A DNA stretch of 64,000 bases from Ditylenchus dipsaci (GCA_004194705.1 SADC01001277.1:806001-870000); one strand, 5' to 3'; shown: positions 46,269 to 58,000, numbered from the stretch's first letter. The notes: generated by a model not told the origin, from the sequence alone. A program made the numbers and translations.

Positions 46269-46415
46269 TATGGTTGTCAAAAGATACAAAATGCCAAAAA
46301 GTCATACAAAATTTGTATGAGTTAATTTAGATTTTGTATGTCTTTTTGAAAAAGACGTACAAATTTATTAATAATTTGTATGACTTTCGGTATTTTGTAT
46401 CTTTCGACAACCATA
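46269..46415. mobile_element. hAT-type MITE, TTTGTATGACTTT words, 147 bp
   Basis: Flanks GTAAATAT (46261-46268) and GTAAACAT (46416-46423) agree at 7 of 8 positions. Ends TATGGTTGTCAAAAGATAC and the complement of GTATCTTTCGACAACCATA are in perfect register. Words like AGTCATACAAAATTTGTATG fill the body. Confidence 0.75.
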
Positions 46416-46843
46416 GTAAACATTGTCAGTTCTAGAAAACCCGTTTATTAAAAAAAATACGGTAAATGGTTGCTTTAAGCAGTTGAAAAATAATAATCTT
46501 TACACATTACCAATTGGAAATGAAAACCAAAATGAAAAAAATACAAAATTTCTTTCTAAAAATCAATGAACACTATTAGCTGAGCAGAGAAACAAACAAA
46601 AGTCACATCAGGTGCTTTGTATGTGCCTCTATGTACTAAAAAGGAGGCACGTTACCATAGAAAAAGTAGTAGAAAAGACGACCAACTGCCACCACCACTT
46701 AGTTAAGCAAAAACGTCAAAAGTAATTAAAAAAGAAATAATATGAAAAGTAAGAATGGAAATTATTAGTTCATTCATCAATTTTTAAGAGCTATTGTAAT
46801 ATAGACCTCCACTCTTTCCCTTAAAGCACTAGTGTAGCATAAG

Positions 46844-47490
46844 CATAGTTGCACGGGCGCCGGCGCCGGTGTGCGCCCGGAAATTTTCAGAAAAAAGGGC
46901 GCCGGCGCCGGCGCTCGGCGCCGATTTTAAAAATTCCGGCGCCGGTGCCGGCGCCCGGCGCCCGTTTTTCGAGCGATTTTAGTGCTATTGGTTCAGTAAC
47001 CATTTTTTTAAAACTTCACTTTTTTCTCAGGTTTACCCATTGCTGGCAAAGCTGGCCTATGACTTACTATGTATTCCTGCAAGCACAGCCGCTGTGGAGC
47101 GATTGTTCAGTGTCACCTCAATGCTTACAGCTGGGAGAAAAAGTCCAACAAAACCATTACTGTTAAAAAGCAAAACAATGTTGGTGTATAACAAAGAAAT
47201 GATTGATGCATAATTTCACTTTTTCGACATATTTATTAATAAATTCAAAAATTTTTTGTTGCGAAAAACATTTTTTGAAATAATCACTTTTTCGGCGCCC
47301 GGCGCCGAGAAATGATATGCGCCACTATGTGCGCTCGGCGCCAATTTTGTGAAAACACGGCGCCCGGCGCCGGCGCCCGGCGCCCCTGACAAAGTCGGCG
47401 CCCACTGGCGCCGGCGCTCGGCGCCGACTCTGAAAAAAGCCGGCGCCGGTGCCGGCGCCCGGCGCCGAAATTTTTTTCCGTGCAACTATG
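46844..47490. mobile_element. hAT element derivative, GGCGCC words
   Basis: Perfect 8-bp duplication AGCATAAG at 46836-46843 and 47491-47498. Termini CATAGTTGCACGG and CCGTGCAACTATG are exact inverted repeats. Both ends are GC-rich arrays of GGCGCCGGCGCC, an island in AT-rich DNA. Between them lies the last exon of a hAT transposase (47030-47212), which ties the motif-array elements to the hAT superfamily. A truncated relative starts near 49518. Confidence 0.9.
47030..47212 (+). pseudogene. hAT transposase C-terminal dimerisation exon
   Basis: After an acceptor TTTTCTCAG the frame reads VYPLLAKLAYDLLCIPAST, AAVERLFSVTSMLTAGRKSP and ends LVYNKEMIDA and TAA. This is the hATC pattern (YP-lA ... 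IPaS ... vERlFS). The remaining transposase exons have been deleted, leaving a non-autonomous element. Confidence 0.8.
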
Positions 47491-48049
47491 AGCATAAGGC
47501 ACGCGAAGGGTTTTCACTCAGATTTAGGCTTGTAGCCTCGAGTTTAGGTCCAGAGTCTAGTCATTACTAACAGAAGCTTTTCTACAATTCTTTTTTTAAT
47601 ATGGTGGTTTTAGGTACCCCAAAAATCGGTAGAGAGGATATATTACACTAAGAAAATTTGAAAACATTGCAAAAAAGTTAGCACCAGTAAGACGCGTTCA
47701 AAATACGACACAGTTTTAAAAGGGTGGTATTTAATTTTGGCCGTAAAATACTGAAAAATGGCCGTAAAATATTTAATTGTGGCCGTAAACTCGAGCCGCC
47801 GTAAAATACTGAATTTTGGCCGTAAACTTTTTAATTTTGGACATAAACTCGAATTTGGCCATAAAATACCGCATTTCGGTCATACATTGTTGGATTTTGG
47901 CCATAAACTAAAATATGGCCATGAATTTTGCCCATTGAAACTCATAGTGTCTGTTGTGTTGTCTCTTCCATCTTCCTTTTGTATGATATTTTGCGTGCAC
48001 GCTCGAGGTCGGATCATAAAATTAATTTTCATCAATTTGCAGATATTAC

Positions 48050-48208
48050 TGCAGACAATGAAGGAGAGCTACGCGCCGGTTTCGTCCTTATTCGTCATCG
48101 AGGTCCTGGGTTCGTGCGAATCGGCAGCTATTTGGAGTGACAAGTCAAGCGGTCAGCAATGTGTTTCGTCAATTCAAGGGAACTGGCGCTAACAAGAATC
48201 AATTATAG
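48050..48208 (+). pseudogene. HTH-like ORF fragment
   Basis: DNEGELRAGFVLIRHRGPGF, RIGSYL and, one frame over, VTSQAVSNVFRQFKGTGANK read like the N-terminal helix-turn-helix of a Tc1-type transposase (r...I..hr...s...I...l.Vs...V..v...f..tG). A frame break separates the halves. It could instead be a captured host fragment. Confidence 0.35.
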
Positions 48209-48409
48209 TTATCTTTTTCTGTTGTCATGTTTGCTGTTATTATTTTTGCCTGCGTTTGAGAGATGTGTTTAGTAATGAATAAAGATTGCTGTCCCAGTCT
48301 TATAATGGCTTTTCATGGATGTTTCTAAAGTTTGCCACCCAAAACATTGGACACATAAGTAAAATGTAGGTATATGTATAAGCGGTCATTTGTGTATCTG
48401 TTGTTTATA

Positions 48410-48594
48410 CAGTCAAACCTGGGTTATCCGACACCCCAGTTAACCGACACCCTCGGTTATCCGGCACCTCAATATCCTTCATTTGGCTGAGATTGGCCTA
48501 TTCTCTGTCAACTGACACCTCAGTTAACCGACACCTCGTTTATCCGACACCATAAGGCCGGTCTCCTTGGGTGTCGGATAACCAGGTTTGACTG
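48410..48594. mobile_element. Tc1/mariner-type MITE, GTTATCCGACACC words, nested
   Basis: TA on both sides (48408-48409, 48595-48596). Ends CAGTCAAACCTGGGTTATCC and its complement are nearly perfect. GTTAACCGACACC words repeat. It lies inside 47722-49136. A partial relative is near 55478-55562. Confidence 0.85.
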
Positions 48595-49144
48595 TATGGT
48601 GGAATAATAGAGTCTATGAATGGGTAGTCTAAATATAGACAGGTTGAATTTATGGCAAAAATTCAGTATTTCAGGGCCTCATTCAGAAAAATTCTATGGA
48701 ATTTGGTGTCAACCACCTCGGAATGGGTGCCTACCCAGGTACTAATTGCAAATTGAGATTCTAGATAGTCAAAACAGCATTTTGGTCCAACACACCGTGT
48801 TCAGCACACGATTTTGGGTTGAATAATAGAGTTTGTTCAGCACTAGGATAGATGAAAAAATTTCGGGCCAATTGACATGTGGACCAATTGTGCTAGAACC
48901 AGCCTGAGTTAATGGCTAAAATCTAATAGTTTATGGACAAAATCCAACAATTTTTAGCCAAAACTCAGTATTTTTTGGCCTAATTTGAGTTTATGGCCAA
49001 AATTTAAAAGTTTACGGCCGAAATTCAAAAGTTTACGGCAAAATTCAGTATTTTGCGGCAGGTCGAGTTTACGGCCAAAATTAAATATTTTACGGCCATT
49101 TTCCACAATTCTACGGCCAATTTTAAATATTATCCGTTTTAAAA

Positions 49145-50700
49145 TTAAACTTAGCTAATATTTCTTTTTAAAATCTTTATTGTGTTAAACTATCTGCTTT
49201 TGGGCCTCTCTAATCTAAGAGAAAGTCCATCTAAATATACGTTCTTACTTAAAAGGGGAAATGTTACATATAGGTAAAGTTACGACTATTTCTACAAGTT
49301 TTACATGCATAGCGCAGTGGGTTAGCACTTCACTTTTTACTAATAAAAGAAAATTGTTTTAGCGCCTTAAGGCTCATACCTTCAATAATGTTCTAATCCT
49401 ATTTCTTTTAGTCTTTTAGGGTATTCCCATACCCTTTTAGGTTGGATTACTATGTTTTTCCAAAAAATAGAAAGGTATTGGAAAATTCACCTTTTGCCTT
49501 CAAAATTAGTCACAATCAAAGTTGCACGGCGCCTGTGCGCCTATAACGACCGTGCACGCCCTGAACATTTTGGAGAAAAATGAGCGCCAGCGACGGTGCC
49601 CGCTTTGGCTTATGCGTCTTCAAAAGATTTTTTTCTTTTTCGGCACTTCTGCAGTTTAGGGGACAACCTTTTATTTATATTTGTGTGAATTGGCTGTGAA
49701 TTTTATTCGAAATTTACTATTTTGTGCCTAAAGTTATTCTTTTGAGCATGGTATATCTACTGCTTGGCTAAAACTTTTATTACAATAAGCTCAAAAAAAC
49801 GGACGCACAAAAAAACTTCGCAGACCATTTTACCCTTATTAACTGTTTTCTAAGGGTTTTAAAAGACATTTGTAGAATTAAAAAAAATGATTTACCTTGT
49901 AGCGCTTTTCAAGGGCTTTAAGGGCTTTCGAAATAAGTTCACAGAATTTTCGTGGATCGAGTCTGTCCAAGACACGTAACTCTTTCAAAATATGCAGGCT
50001 TAGAAAAAAACCAAAAAAAGTGCACTCTAAACCACAGAAGTGCCTCTTTTTCTTCTTATTGAGTTTTTTACAATTTACACATAATTTATTCTTTTTCATT
50101 CATTTAGCTGACTAAAAAGCTGCGAAATTTTTCAATAATTTTAAAGAGTTTTATCCATTGAAGCTGATCCAATAAATTTCATGTATGGAAGGAAATACTG
50201 TAGCTTACACTAATTCACTGCTATTTAACATAAATCTTACTGCTATCTTAGGTTGACCTATTATTAGGCTAGCTTATCAAATACTGTTTACACGTGTAAG
50301 CACAGCGGCTGTAAAGCCATGTTTATTGTTATTTCAATACTAAAAGCGAGAACAAACACTAACAACAGCTAAACAACCACACATTCGCCACACTCAATAG
50401 CAAGAATTTATTAAATATAACTTTTGACACTACTTGGATATACCCCCCTTCCTCCCAAATCAACTTTTTTTAAAGTGTTTCCAAACACCTTATATTGACC
50501 TAAAATGGCCTCAGCAATTCAAAAAGGCTTTATTTCTGAGTCCTGGTCTATGAAAAGTTGTCTATAAAATTTGCCTGTTTCACCATGTTTTTCAACATGG
50601 GACTAGGCAAAAAGAGCCTCTAAAGGAAGTGAGTGCGCACATCTATAACTCTCAAGTTTCTCTATTTCTCTAATTATTTCCTGTCCATGTCATATTAGCT
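49145..50700. other. Repeat debris, no gene recognised
   Basis: Contains an A-box-like ATAGCGCAGTGGGTTAGC near 49313, and a single GC-rich end (GTTGCACGGCGCCTGTGCGC) near 49522 related to 46844-47490. The rest is unassigned AT-rich sequence. Confidence 0.45.
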
Positions 50701-50706
50701 TTTTAG

Positions 50707-51732
50707 ACGCCAAAAAGTTTTAATGCATTGTCTTTGCGTCTTCATGGGCTCAGTGGCAAAGTTAACAATGATATTACTTCCGTGATCAGTGGAACTAGAT
50801 GTCGGTTTGTACTTAAGGCGAGCCTTGAAAGAATTTATGACAAATCACTACATTTTAGGCCATCGCTGGTAGCAGATGCCTGGTCGGACTCTTCCATGTA
50901 TTCTTATCTTGGATCAATGTGGTTGTTGTCGGCTGCAGATCTGATGTTGAAGACTTTTGTGCTTGGTGTGTATCCATTGGTTGGCAGTCAAACAGCGGAG
51001 TATCTTCTTCAAAGAACCAAGCAAATTCTGGCAGAATTCGATCTCGATCTATTCTCCATCTTCAAGTTTGTGACTGATCAAGGTTGAGCATTTGTCAAAG
51101 GTTTTGGAAAGTTAGCTGGTAAGAATGGGTTCCGACTCTATCAGACATGATAATTTCACACATTTTCAGTTCCTGCTAACGATGATGATTCACAAGACGA
51201 TGAAGAACAAGAATGGGAAAATGGTGAGGAAGCCAGTGGAGAAGTCTGCTATACTCTTATATTGATCGCTCAGCAGATGGCGTAAGTATTTTGGAAACCA
51301 AAACTATTGAAAGTCTTTTTTTATAGAGTCCCTCGTCGAATTAGTTGTTTTTGCCATAACCTAGAAAACGTACTTGAACTTTCTTTGCGCAACAATCTGA
51401 TGACTCATGCGGCATTCAAGGCAAGTCTTCTTCCGTATTTATCTTTTTATAGCTCATTTCGTTCAGAGCATAAAAGAGTTGATTCTCAAAATTTGGAGTT
51501 GATTCTCAACTACAGTTGTCACATTTACCAATTAATTTTTCAGTCGAACAGACACATTATCGACTACATGATCGAATCATTCACTGTGCCAGCCTCCTCG
51601 TCGACTGTGGAACGTGTATACTCGCAAGCGGAAATGGGCACGAATGGACGCCGAAACAGGACAGGTGCTACTTTACTCAAGAATCAGTTAATTGTCTCCT
51701 TGAATTACGAACAGCTGAATGGTCAGCTCTAA
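50707..51732 (+). pseudogene. hAT transposase, internally deleted
   Basis: Three exons, 50707-51118, 51170-51281 and 51327-51732, join in matching phases. Exon 1 covers the start of the catalytic core ([28 protein letters not shown]) and has one in-frame TGA at 51085. Exon 2 encodes an acidic linker (ANDDDSQDDEEQEWENGEEA). Exon 3 has the [16 protein letters not shown] segment expected near the second catalytic residue, then jumps to the C-terminal motif [20 protein letters not shown], skipping roughly 200 residues. No BED finger lies upstream; one is on the other strand at 52076-52626. An AATAAA follows at 51823. Except for the stop, it is well preserved, so it is a young derivative or a co-opted remnant. 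Confidence 0.7.
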
Positions 51733-51822
51733 GAAATCACAAGAGTTTCAAATAATTTGTTCACACTTACATTTGATTACTTCTGTTTTGCCTTGTTTAA
51801 GAATTGTTGTTACGGAGAGTAG

Positions 51823-51828
51823 AATAAA
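51823..51828 (+). terminator. Poly(A) signal AATAAA
   Basis: AATAAA about 90 bases past the stop codon of the deleted hAT transposase. Confidence 0.5.
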
Positions 51829-52075
51829 TTTAGATACATTCTGTCTATTCTGTTTGAGTTTCTCTATTTATTAGCTGACCCTTAGTACGGACGTGACCAA
51901 GTACACGACTAAAAAAATTAATTGATGAGTTCTAAAGCAGAAACCTCTCTTGGCACGAAGGTGACTAGTATGCTTGAAGCAGGTCTTGCCGTCTTGTCTT
52001 TCCTCGCAATTTTCCTTGAAAAGCTTCAAAGATTCCTAAAGCTTGAAGTTCAAATCCTCAGCATTTAGACAAATG

Positions 52076-52626
52076 TCATACATTGTAATTTTGCTCGGGA
52101 TCCTCCATATATTCACCTAACTGAACGAAAAAAGTAAAATAGAATTTTATAAGACTGCATACATACCAAGTAGCAAGACTCCGGCTTCTTCGAGGGCTGA
52201 CCTGAAATCCATAAACCGGTCATAATTAATGAAGGCAAGTAACGTCTTGCTTACCGTTAACTTGTTTGCTTTTTCTTTGGGGTCTTGATGTAAGCCTTGA
52301 ATATCTCTTGATGGTGCTTTTCCAGATGAGCCTTCAAATATTGCGTCCTAGCAGAATGATGAGTAGAACATAGGGGCAAAGCATCCTTTCCTGAACGCAT
52401 ATAAGCAAGGATATTATTATTCTACCGAAAAATTAACAAACCTTGCCGAGTTGACTCACTTGCTCACTTCCGTCCTCTCCCTCTGGTGTATCTTGGCACA
52501 CGAACGGCTGAAACCACTTCCAGATCGGATGACTTCTCCACTGAGTAGAGTTGCATCGTTTGACTTTTTCTTCTTTGGTGGCACTGGAATAGCGGTATTT
52601 GTGCTCGCTTTCTTTGATGACGACAT
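52076..52626 (-). pseudogene. BED-like zinc finger ORF, multi-exon
   Basis: Possible exons on the minus strand: 52442-52626, 52255-52390, 52167-52201 and one from about 52116 to the stop at 52076. The ATG at 52624-52626 opens a Lys-rich leader (MSSSKKASTNTAIPVPPKKK). Shifted by one frame, RSHPIWKWFQPFVC follows, resembling the start of a BED finger. Exon 2 has LCSTHHSARTQYLKAHLEKH, the His half of a BED finger, but the expected first Cys is missing. Exon 3-4 read SALEEAGVLLLGEYMEDPEQ. Frames do not join cleanly, so I call it a probable pseudogene. Being convergent with the transposase at 50707-51732, it may be that element's detached DNA-binding module. Confidence 0.45.
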
Positions 52627-52745
52627 AAATTTCTATCTAAAAAGTAGTGAATTTAGTGAGTGGAGGTTTTGGAGCAGCTTTTAAAAAAATCGAACAAAAG
52701 GATATAATAGCAGAATATAAAAAATTAAAAAAATGAAAAATTTGA

Positions 52746-53100
52746 CAGTCTTTTGAAAAAGACGGCAGGAAATTTAAAAACCATACAGGCTTTTGAAAAA
52801 GACTACGAAAATAAAAACTGTTGATACCGCCTTTTAAAAAGGCTATAGAAAATAAAAACTCTCTTACAGCCATTTTAAAAGGCGGTAGTGAATTAATGAA
52901 AAGTAACCGCCTTTTGAAAAGGCGGTAGCTTGTTTGAAAAATTTTCGAGGCTTTCTAAAAAGGCTGTAGTTATAAAAAAAAATATTAGCCTTTTAAAAAA
53001 AGCTGTGAACAATGCATAAATGTCAACCGCTTTTTAAAAAGGCGGTAAAATATCACAGCTTTTTACAAAAGCGATTGTAATTCTCCCTTACAGGCTTTTT
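52746..53100. repeat. Array of palindromes with 40-bp period (ACCGCCTTTTGAAAAGGCGG)
   Basis: About ten palindromic units start near 52746, 52786, 52827, 52866, 52906, 52948, 52985, 53025, 53055 and 53091. The best, at 52906, is ACCGCCTTTTGAAAAGGCGG; others vary in the arms but stay self-complementary (GACAGTCTTTTGAAAAAGAC, AGGCTTTCTAAAAAGGCT). Spacers of about 18-20 bases are A/T-rich (TAGAAAATAAAAACT). Confidence 0.8.
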
Positions 53101-53206
53101 TCACCCTATTCTCAGGAAAAAATGGAAACACTGCTGTCTACTTTTCAGATAACTTTTTGTCATCTTTATCTTTTCCATCCTTTTATCATGCTCAATTACC
53201 TAACTT

Positions 53207-53385
53207 TAAAAAAGCATAGTTGTTCTGCCACCCTGGAACTGAAGAAAAGCATACCTAATTAACTATGCTCTTACAAAATTCAGAAAAGCATGACAAATAA
53301 GTATGCTTTTTTCCAATTTGAAAAGCATAATAAAATAAGTATGCTTTTTACAATTTGAAAAAAGCATACTTAATAAATATGCCAT
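53207..53385. repeat. Second palindrome array, AAAAGCATAC/GTATGCTTTT
   Basis: Four to five units beginning near 53211, 53245, 53284, 53321 and 53360, each AAAAGCATAC-A/T spacer-GTATGCTTTT, separated by CAATTTG-like linkers. The period is about 37-39 bases, close to that of the neighbouring array, but the stem sequence is unrelated. Confidence 0.75.
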
Positions 53386-53524
53386 CGCAATACTTTCGAA
53401 ATGCAGATTTAAACTTCTCGGTTTTTTTTTCGCAGCATATTTAATTTTAAAAATTTTCTCGGCCTTTTATTTGGCGCATTTTTTTTTGGCTATATATCTA
53501 TGCTTTTTCAAAACAGGCCAAAAA

Positions 53525-54640
53525 ACTGCAAACACTGGTTGGTGTGCGCGTCTCAGCTCCAAGCCCCTAAGCCCCCTGCGCCCCCGAAGGGGGCGCAGAG
53601 GGTTTGGGGTTAGAGATGCGCAAACTCACCTACCTTAGACATGACTCCGAGAAGTAATCTTGATCAAAAAAATGCATTCAGAAACTTTTTTTGCAAAGTT
53701 CTAGTGAGTAAAACAAGGAATGAATTTGAAAAAACATGCAATTCACGTACCCGCCAGTACCTTTTACCGTGGTCCCCCAAGGCGAAAAGTCAACTTTTGG
53801 TCAAAAAAAAAATTCTAAAAATGTCGGCCGCGCCCTAAAAACATGTTTTCTACACGTTAAAAAAAGCTAAAACGTCGAAAAAACATGGTTTTGGGTTGTT
53901 TTGGGAGGGCACCGAATAAGGGAGTCCGGCCCATTTTTTATCACTTCTATAAGTGAATTGAGCACGGTGAGCACGAGTGTGGCTAGATCTAAGTCACAGT
54001 CATTTATTTGCACTAACTTATTTTCAAAAACTAGAATATACTAGAATAGGTAATAGAATAGAATAGACTGGAATAAAACTAGAACAGGTACTACCAACTG
54101 AGCAATATCTGGGCAGCACCACCGAGGTTTCATTAACTGAATGACTATAGTCAATGATAGAATAAAAATATTTAAAACGCGCAAATTAAAACAAGGAAAG
54201 AGGAGGGTTGAAAATAACTCCCCATGGGGAGTTAATAGAGTGAATACGGTAAGTGCCTTCGGGCCGCAGGGGGCTTGGTTGCTTGGAGTTGAGATGCGCA
54301 CACCCACATACTTTAGACACAAATTACCCGAAAGTGACTCTGGATGTATGAAAAATGTATGCATACCAGAGTTTATTCATGCCATAGGCCCCAGTTAACG
54401 CAACTGCGTTCAAATCCTATCTTTTGGTCTTTTAGAGATATCCACGTACCCTTTTAGGTTAGGTTACCTTGGTCCCCCAAGGCAACAATGCAAAAAGAAT
54501 TCAAAAAGTGCTAATAAGTGCCTTTCCAATATTTTTTGTTGCTTTTTCACGTTTAAAGTAGCGAAAAATCTGCAGCGATAAAAAATTAACCATTACCAGA
54601 ATGTTCCAATCTTACAGTCAGGGCTTCCCGTTTAAAAATT
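53525..54640. repeat. Copies of the GCGCATCTC / GACTCTGGATGCAT repeat family
   Basis: GTGCGCGTCTCAGCTCCAAGCCCC ... GGGTTTGGGGTTAGAGATGCGC at 53540-53625 forms a palindrome, followed by CCTTAGACATGACTCCGAGAAG. A further partial copy is at 54265-54375 (GTTGAGATGCGCACACCCAC, GACTCTGGATG). The same modules occur at 3500-3665, 34800-35160 and 36955-37105. Confidence 0.55.
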
Positions 54641-54654
54641 TGCTTACTTATTTG

Positions 54655-54995
54655 AAGGACCATGCAACTTGAAAAGCACAGCAATTTGAAAATTTTGAAC
54701 TCGCGCGGGACTTCAATGTTTTCGAATTGTTTTTCGCATGTAAAACCTTTTTTATATAGAGCCATTACTAGTCGAGCCCAACGTTGTCCGTCATTGCCAG
54801 ATCGGACGAGTTAGCCAACTTACATCGCTCTACAACTGTCTTATATCAGTCAGTCCTGAAAATTGACTTATAAATAGAATTAAATTTTAAATACACATAA
54901 AAAATTAATTCGAAAACATTATGGACAAAATAAGGTTGGTCCCGTGCAAATTGGAAATTGTCAAATTGCTGTAATTATCAAGTTTCATGGTCTTT
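54655..54995. repeat. Palindromic element, AAGGACCATGCAACTTGAAA
   Basis: AAGGACCATGCAACTTGA at the left and the complement of TCAAGTTTCATGGTCTTTTA at the right, with CAATTTGAAAATTTTGAACTCGCGCGGGAC near the left and GTCCCGTGCAAATTGGAAATTG near the right. The core GACGAGTTAGCCAACTTACATC-like part is shared with 57167-57526 and 60125-60190. Confidence 0.6.
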
Positions 54996-55005
54996 TAAGC
55001 CATAC

Positions 55006-58000
55006 CTGTGATTTAAATGTTAGTTGGTGAAAAACTGGCAAAGTTTTAGACATCTCAATACTGAGTAAAACTCCTAGATTAACATAGTGTGGAAGCTTAG
55101 AAAGACCTGGTGTTTGATATACTAATTCAATGTTCATCTCAAGGTTTTTCAAAGGCCAATTTGCAGGTTTCTAAAAGGTTTTTTAAAAATAAGTAATTGT
55201 TAGTTTAAATGGATAAATCCTAAGCTTTAAAAAGAGCTTAGTATTTACACTCAGATTTAATAATTATATTTTTTCTCTAATAGACGTTCTTACTCGACCA
55301 CCATTCTACTTTAAAAGCATACTTAAAAAGGGCAATAATATTGAGCGTTAAACAGCGCTGAAGCGTTGAGACCCTTTTGTGACATTTTTGATTACGCGTC
55401 CTTAACAAAATAAATTTCAAAATAAATGTTGATGAAAAATGAAATTTACTTAAAAGAGGCCGGCTATGAGGTTCAACTGTACAGGGTGTCTCCGGCACCT
55501 AGTTTTTCCGGTACCCTGAGGCTGGTCCCCAGGGGTGTCAGATAACCGAGGTTTAACTGTGCAGGCTGTCCCAGAAAAAAAATCACAACACTTTGAGGGA
55601 GCCATAGAACTATTTTTTATTCTTAATTCTCAACGCATGATACTTCATCTTGTAGCCCTAATAATTTCCTCACGAATGGCATATCATCATTAGGAAAGTG
55701 ACTTAGATATAAAAGATATATTGACAGAACAAAGAAAAAAACCACCATTTTTAATCCCCGAATTTTCGGTTTTCTTGAATTGACTCGTGGTCAAAAAACT
55801 TGGATAAATTTTAATGTGTTGTAAAAATATTCTTAACCTATGTTGTCGCGCAAATCAAGAACTACAAGACCCATTTCACAGAACAATTTTTGATGGAAAT
55901 TTTTTTTCAAAATTTTATGCACCAGTCGAAATGCATCAGCCTTTATCTTGGATACCAGTGATTTGTGGAATAGCTCAGAATAAAAAATAAGGACGAGATT
56001 TTAACAAATGTGGCGTCAAAATATTATACAGCTTGTCCCAAAAAACCTCTACACCTCAAGGGATCTTCTTAATTTTTTGTGCATGATTAAACACGCCTCA
56101 AACTAAACTTTTTTTATTTCTGACTTTGGGGGGGGGGTGGTTGCGGAGAAGTTAGACACTATTTGCACCATCTTGAAATAAGTAGACCCAAAAACGCCTA
56201 GATCTACACCTAGATCTGCACCAGACTTATTTGAAAATCACACCATGCTGAGACACGATCAGCACGTGTTCATCGAGGCGATTACACAATTTTCGCTTGA
56301 CGGTGCAAAATAATGCCTGACCCGCTAAAGTCTGAAATATTAAAAATTAATCTTGAGGCGTGTTATATGTCATCTTATAGTCCTGGAAAATTTCTAGCAA
56401 ATGATATATCAACATTTATTAAGTAGAAGTAGCATAGTTGTTAAATAAACACAACAACATGAAAAACAGGCTTTTTTGTCATTTTAACTGGTAAAAATTT
56501 CGCTTGAGTGTTCTGCGCTACAAATATTACTTCACATAACGTTGTAGCGCAGATCAAGAGCTACAACACTCTTTTTACAGAATGAATTTCGAAAGTTTAA
56601 ATGTTGAGATATATAAGTTGAGAGACATATAATAACTCCGTTCAAAAAACGACTGAAATTCGAAAAAATTAAGAAAAGTTAGTTTTTGGCCATTTGTGGT
56701 TTCAAACGACCATAACTCAATATCTAGATTTTTGAAAATTGTTCTGTGAATCAGTTTCTGTAGCTCTTGATCTGCGTTTCAACATAGTCCAAGAATATTA
56801 TTACAGCACATAAAACTTTATCCAATTTTTTCGACCATGAGTTAATTTAATAAAACAGAACATTAGGGGATTGAGAATCCATTTTTTCATTAATTCTGTT
56901 TATTTACCCACTATTGATCAATGTTAATATACTATTCGCTAGAGAATTTTTACAGAGCTACAAGTTGACATATCATGCATGAAAAATTAACAATTTAAAG
57001 TGATCTTACAGTGCTCTTGAAATGCAGGGCTTTTTTCGGACACCTTGTATACCCTTTGGAGAAAATACCGTTTGCATCTTGTTCAACAAAATTTTTAATT
57101 TTGTTGAACAATTTGACCCTAGTAGCGAATACTACCTCCCTCCAACGATTTTCACCTTTTTACTTAAAGGACCATCGCCGTTGATGACAATGGCAATTTC
57201 GAGTTTTTGAATTCGCGGGGACATCTCTTTTTTGCAAAAATGTATTTCGAATTATTTTGTTTGCGATAAAAATTTGTTCAAAATTAAGAACCGTCTACTA
57301 GTCAAGCCCGACGTTTCTTGACAATGCCAGATCGGACAACTTAGCCGACTACCATTGAGCCATAACTAATTATTAGTAACTTTTGATTCGCCTCATCTAA
57401 TCTATAGAGTTTAAATTTTAGATAAAATAAAAAATAATTTGCAAAAATATTTTCCGCATTTTCGGCTGACCCCCGCGAATTCAAAAACTCGAAATTGCCA
57501 TTGTCATCAACGGCGATGGTCCTTTAAGTAAAAAAGAACCCAAATTTATGTCCCAGACCCCAGAAAATAGGCGTAAACTCTTTATTAGTCACAACTTCCG
57601 TACGCTGGCCTACCCCCTAGCCTAAGGGCTAAGCCCTGAACTTGTTGTTTGCAAGGGTAGTTACAGCAATTTTAAAAGGTCGGATTCTTTGGGGGGGGGG
57701 TTTATTCGCTACTAGCGCCAAAAATTTCCTAGTTTAAGGTTAAAAAATAAACATGTCTACCACATGCGTGTCTGCATAAGCTAGTTCATTTTTGCCTTTA
57801 GTTATTAATTCTTTGATAGTGTAGTTGTCTGACATTGGTAGAAGACAAATTGCTGCTTCTCTGATTTTTTCGACTTTTGACTCTATCAATAGTAGTGAGT
57901 GCAGTTGTCGACCTTCTAAATTTGCTTCAGTAATAGGAAGCGCCTGAAAAAATTTTAAATAAAATAAATAAGTGTTCGAAAATAAGTTTTCGTAACATTT

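Larger units (their letters stand above)
47722..49136. mobile_element. hAT-type element, TTTTGGCCGTAAAATACT words
   Basis: Perfect 8-bp duplication TTTTAAAA at 47714-47721 and 49137-49144. The left end GGGTGGTATTTAATTTTGGC and the complement of the right end (ATATTTAAAATTGGCCGTAG) pair. TTTTGGCCGTAAAATACTGA-like words repeat about ten times at each end. The centre has an HTH-like ORF fragment (48050-48208) and a nested MITE (48410-48594). Confidence 0.8.

Noticed and set aside
46849..47570. Long Arg/Ala/Pro-rich open frames in the GC-rich region
   Set aside because: Open frames on both strands follow from the GGCGCC array; they have no start context or domain.
50728..51087. Complete 119-residue protein starting at 50728
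   Set aside because: The first codon there is TTG, and an acceptor (TTTTTAG) at 50706 shows this is an internal exon of a hAT transposase.
52746..53385. CRISPR-like array
   Set aside because: Units are palindromic and degenerate, spacers are simple A/T sequence of similar content, and the genome is eukaryotic.
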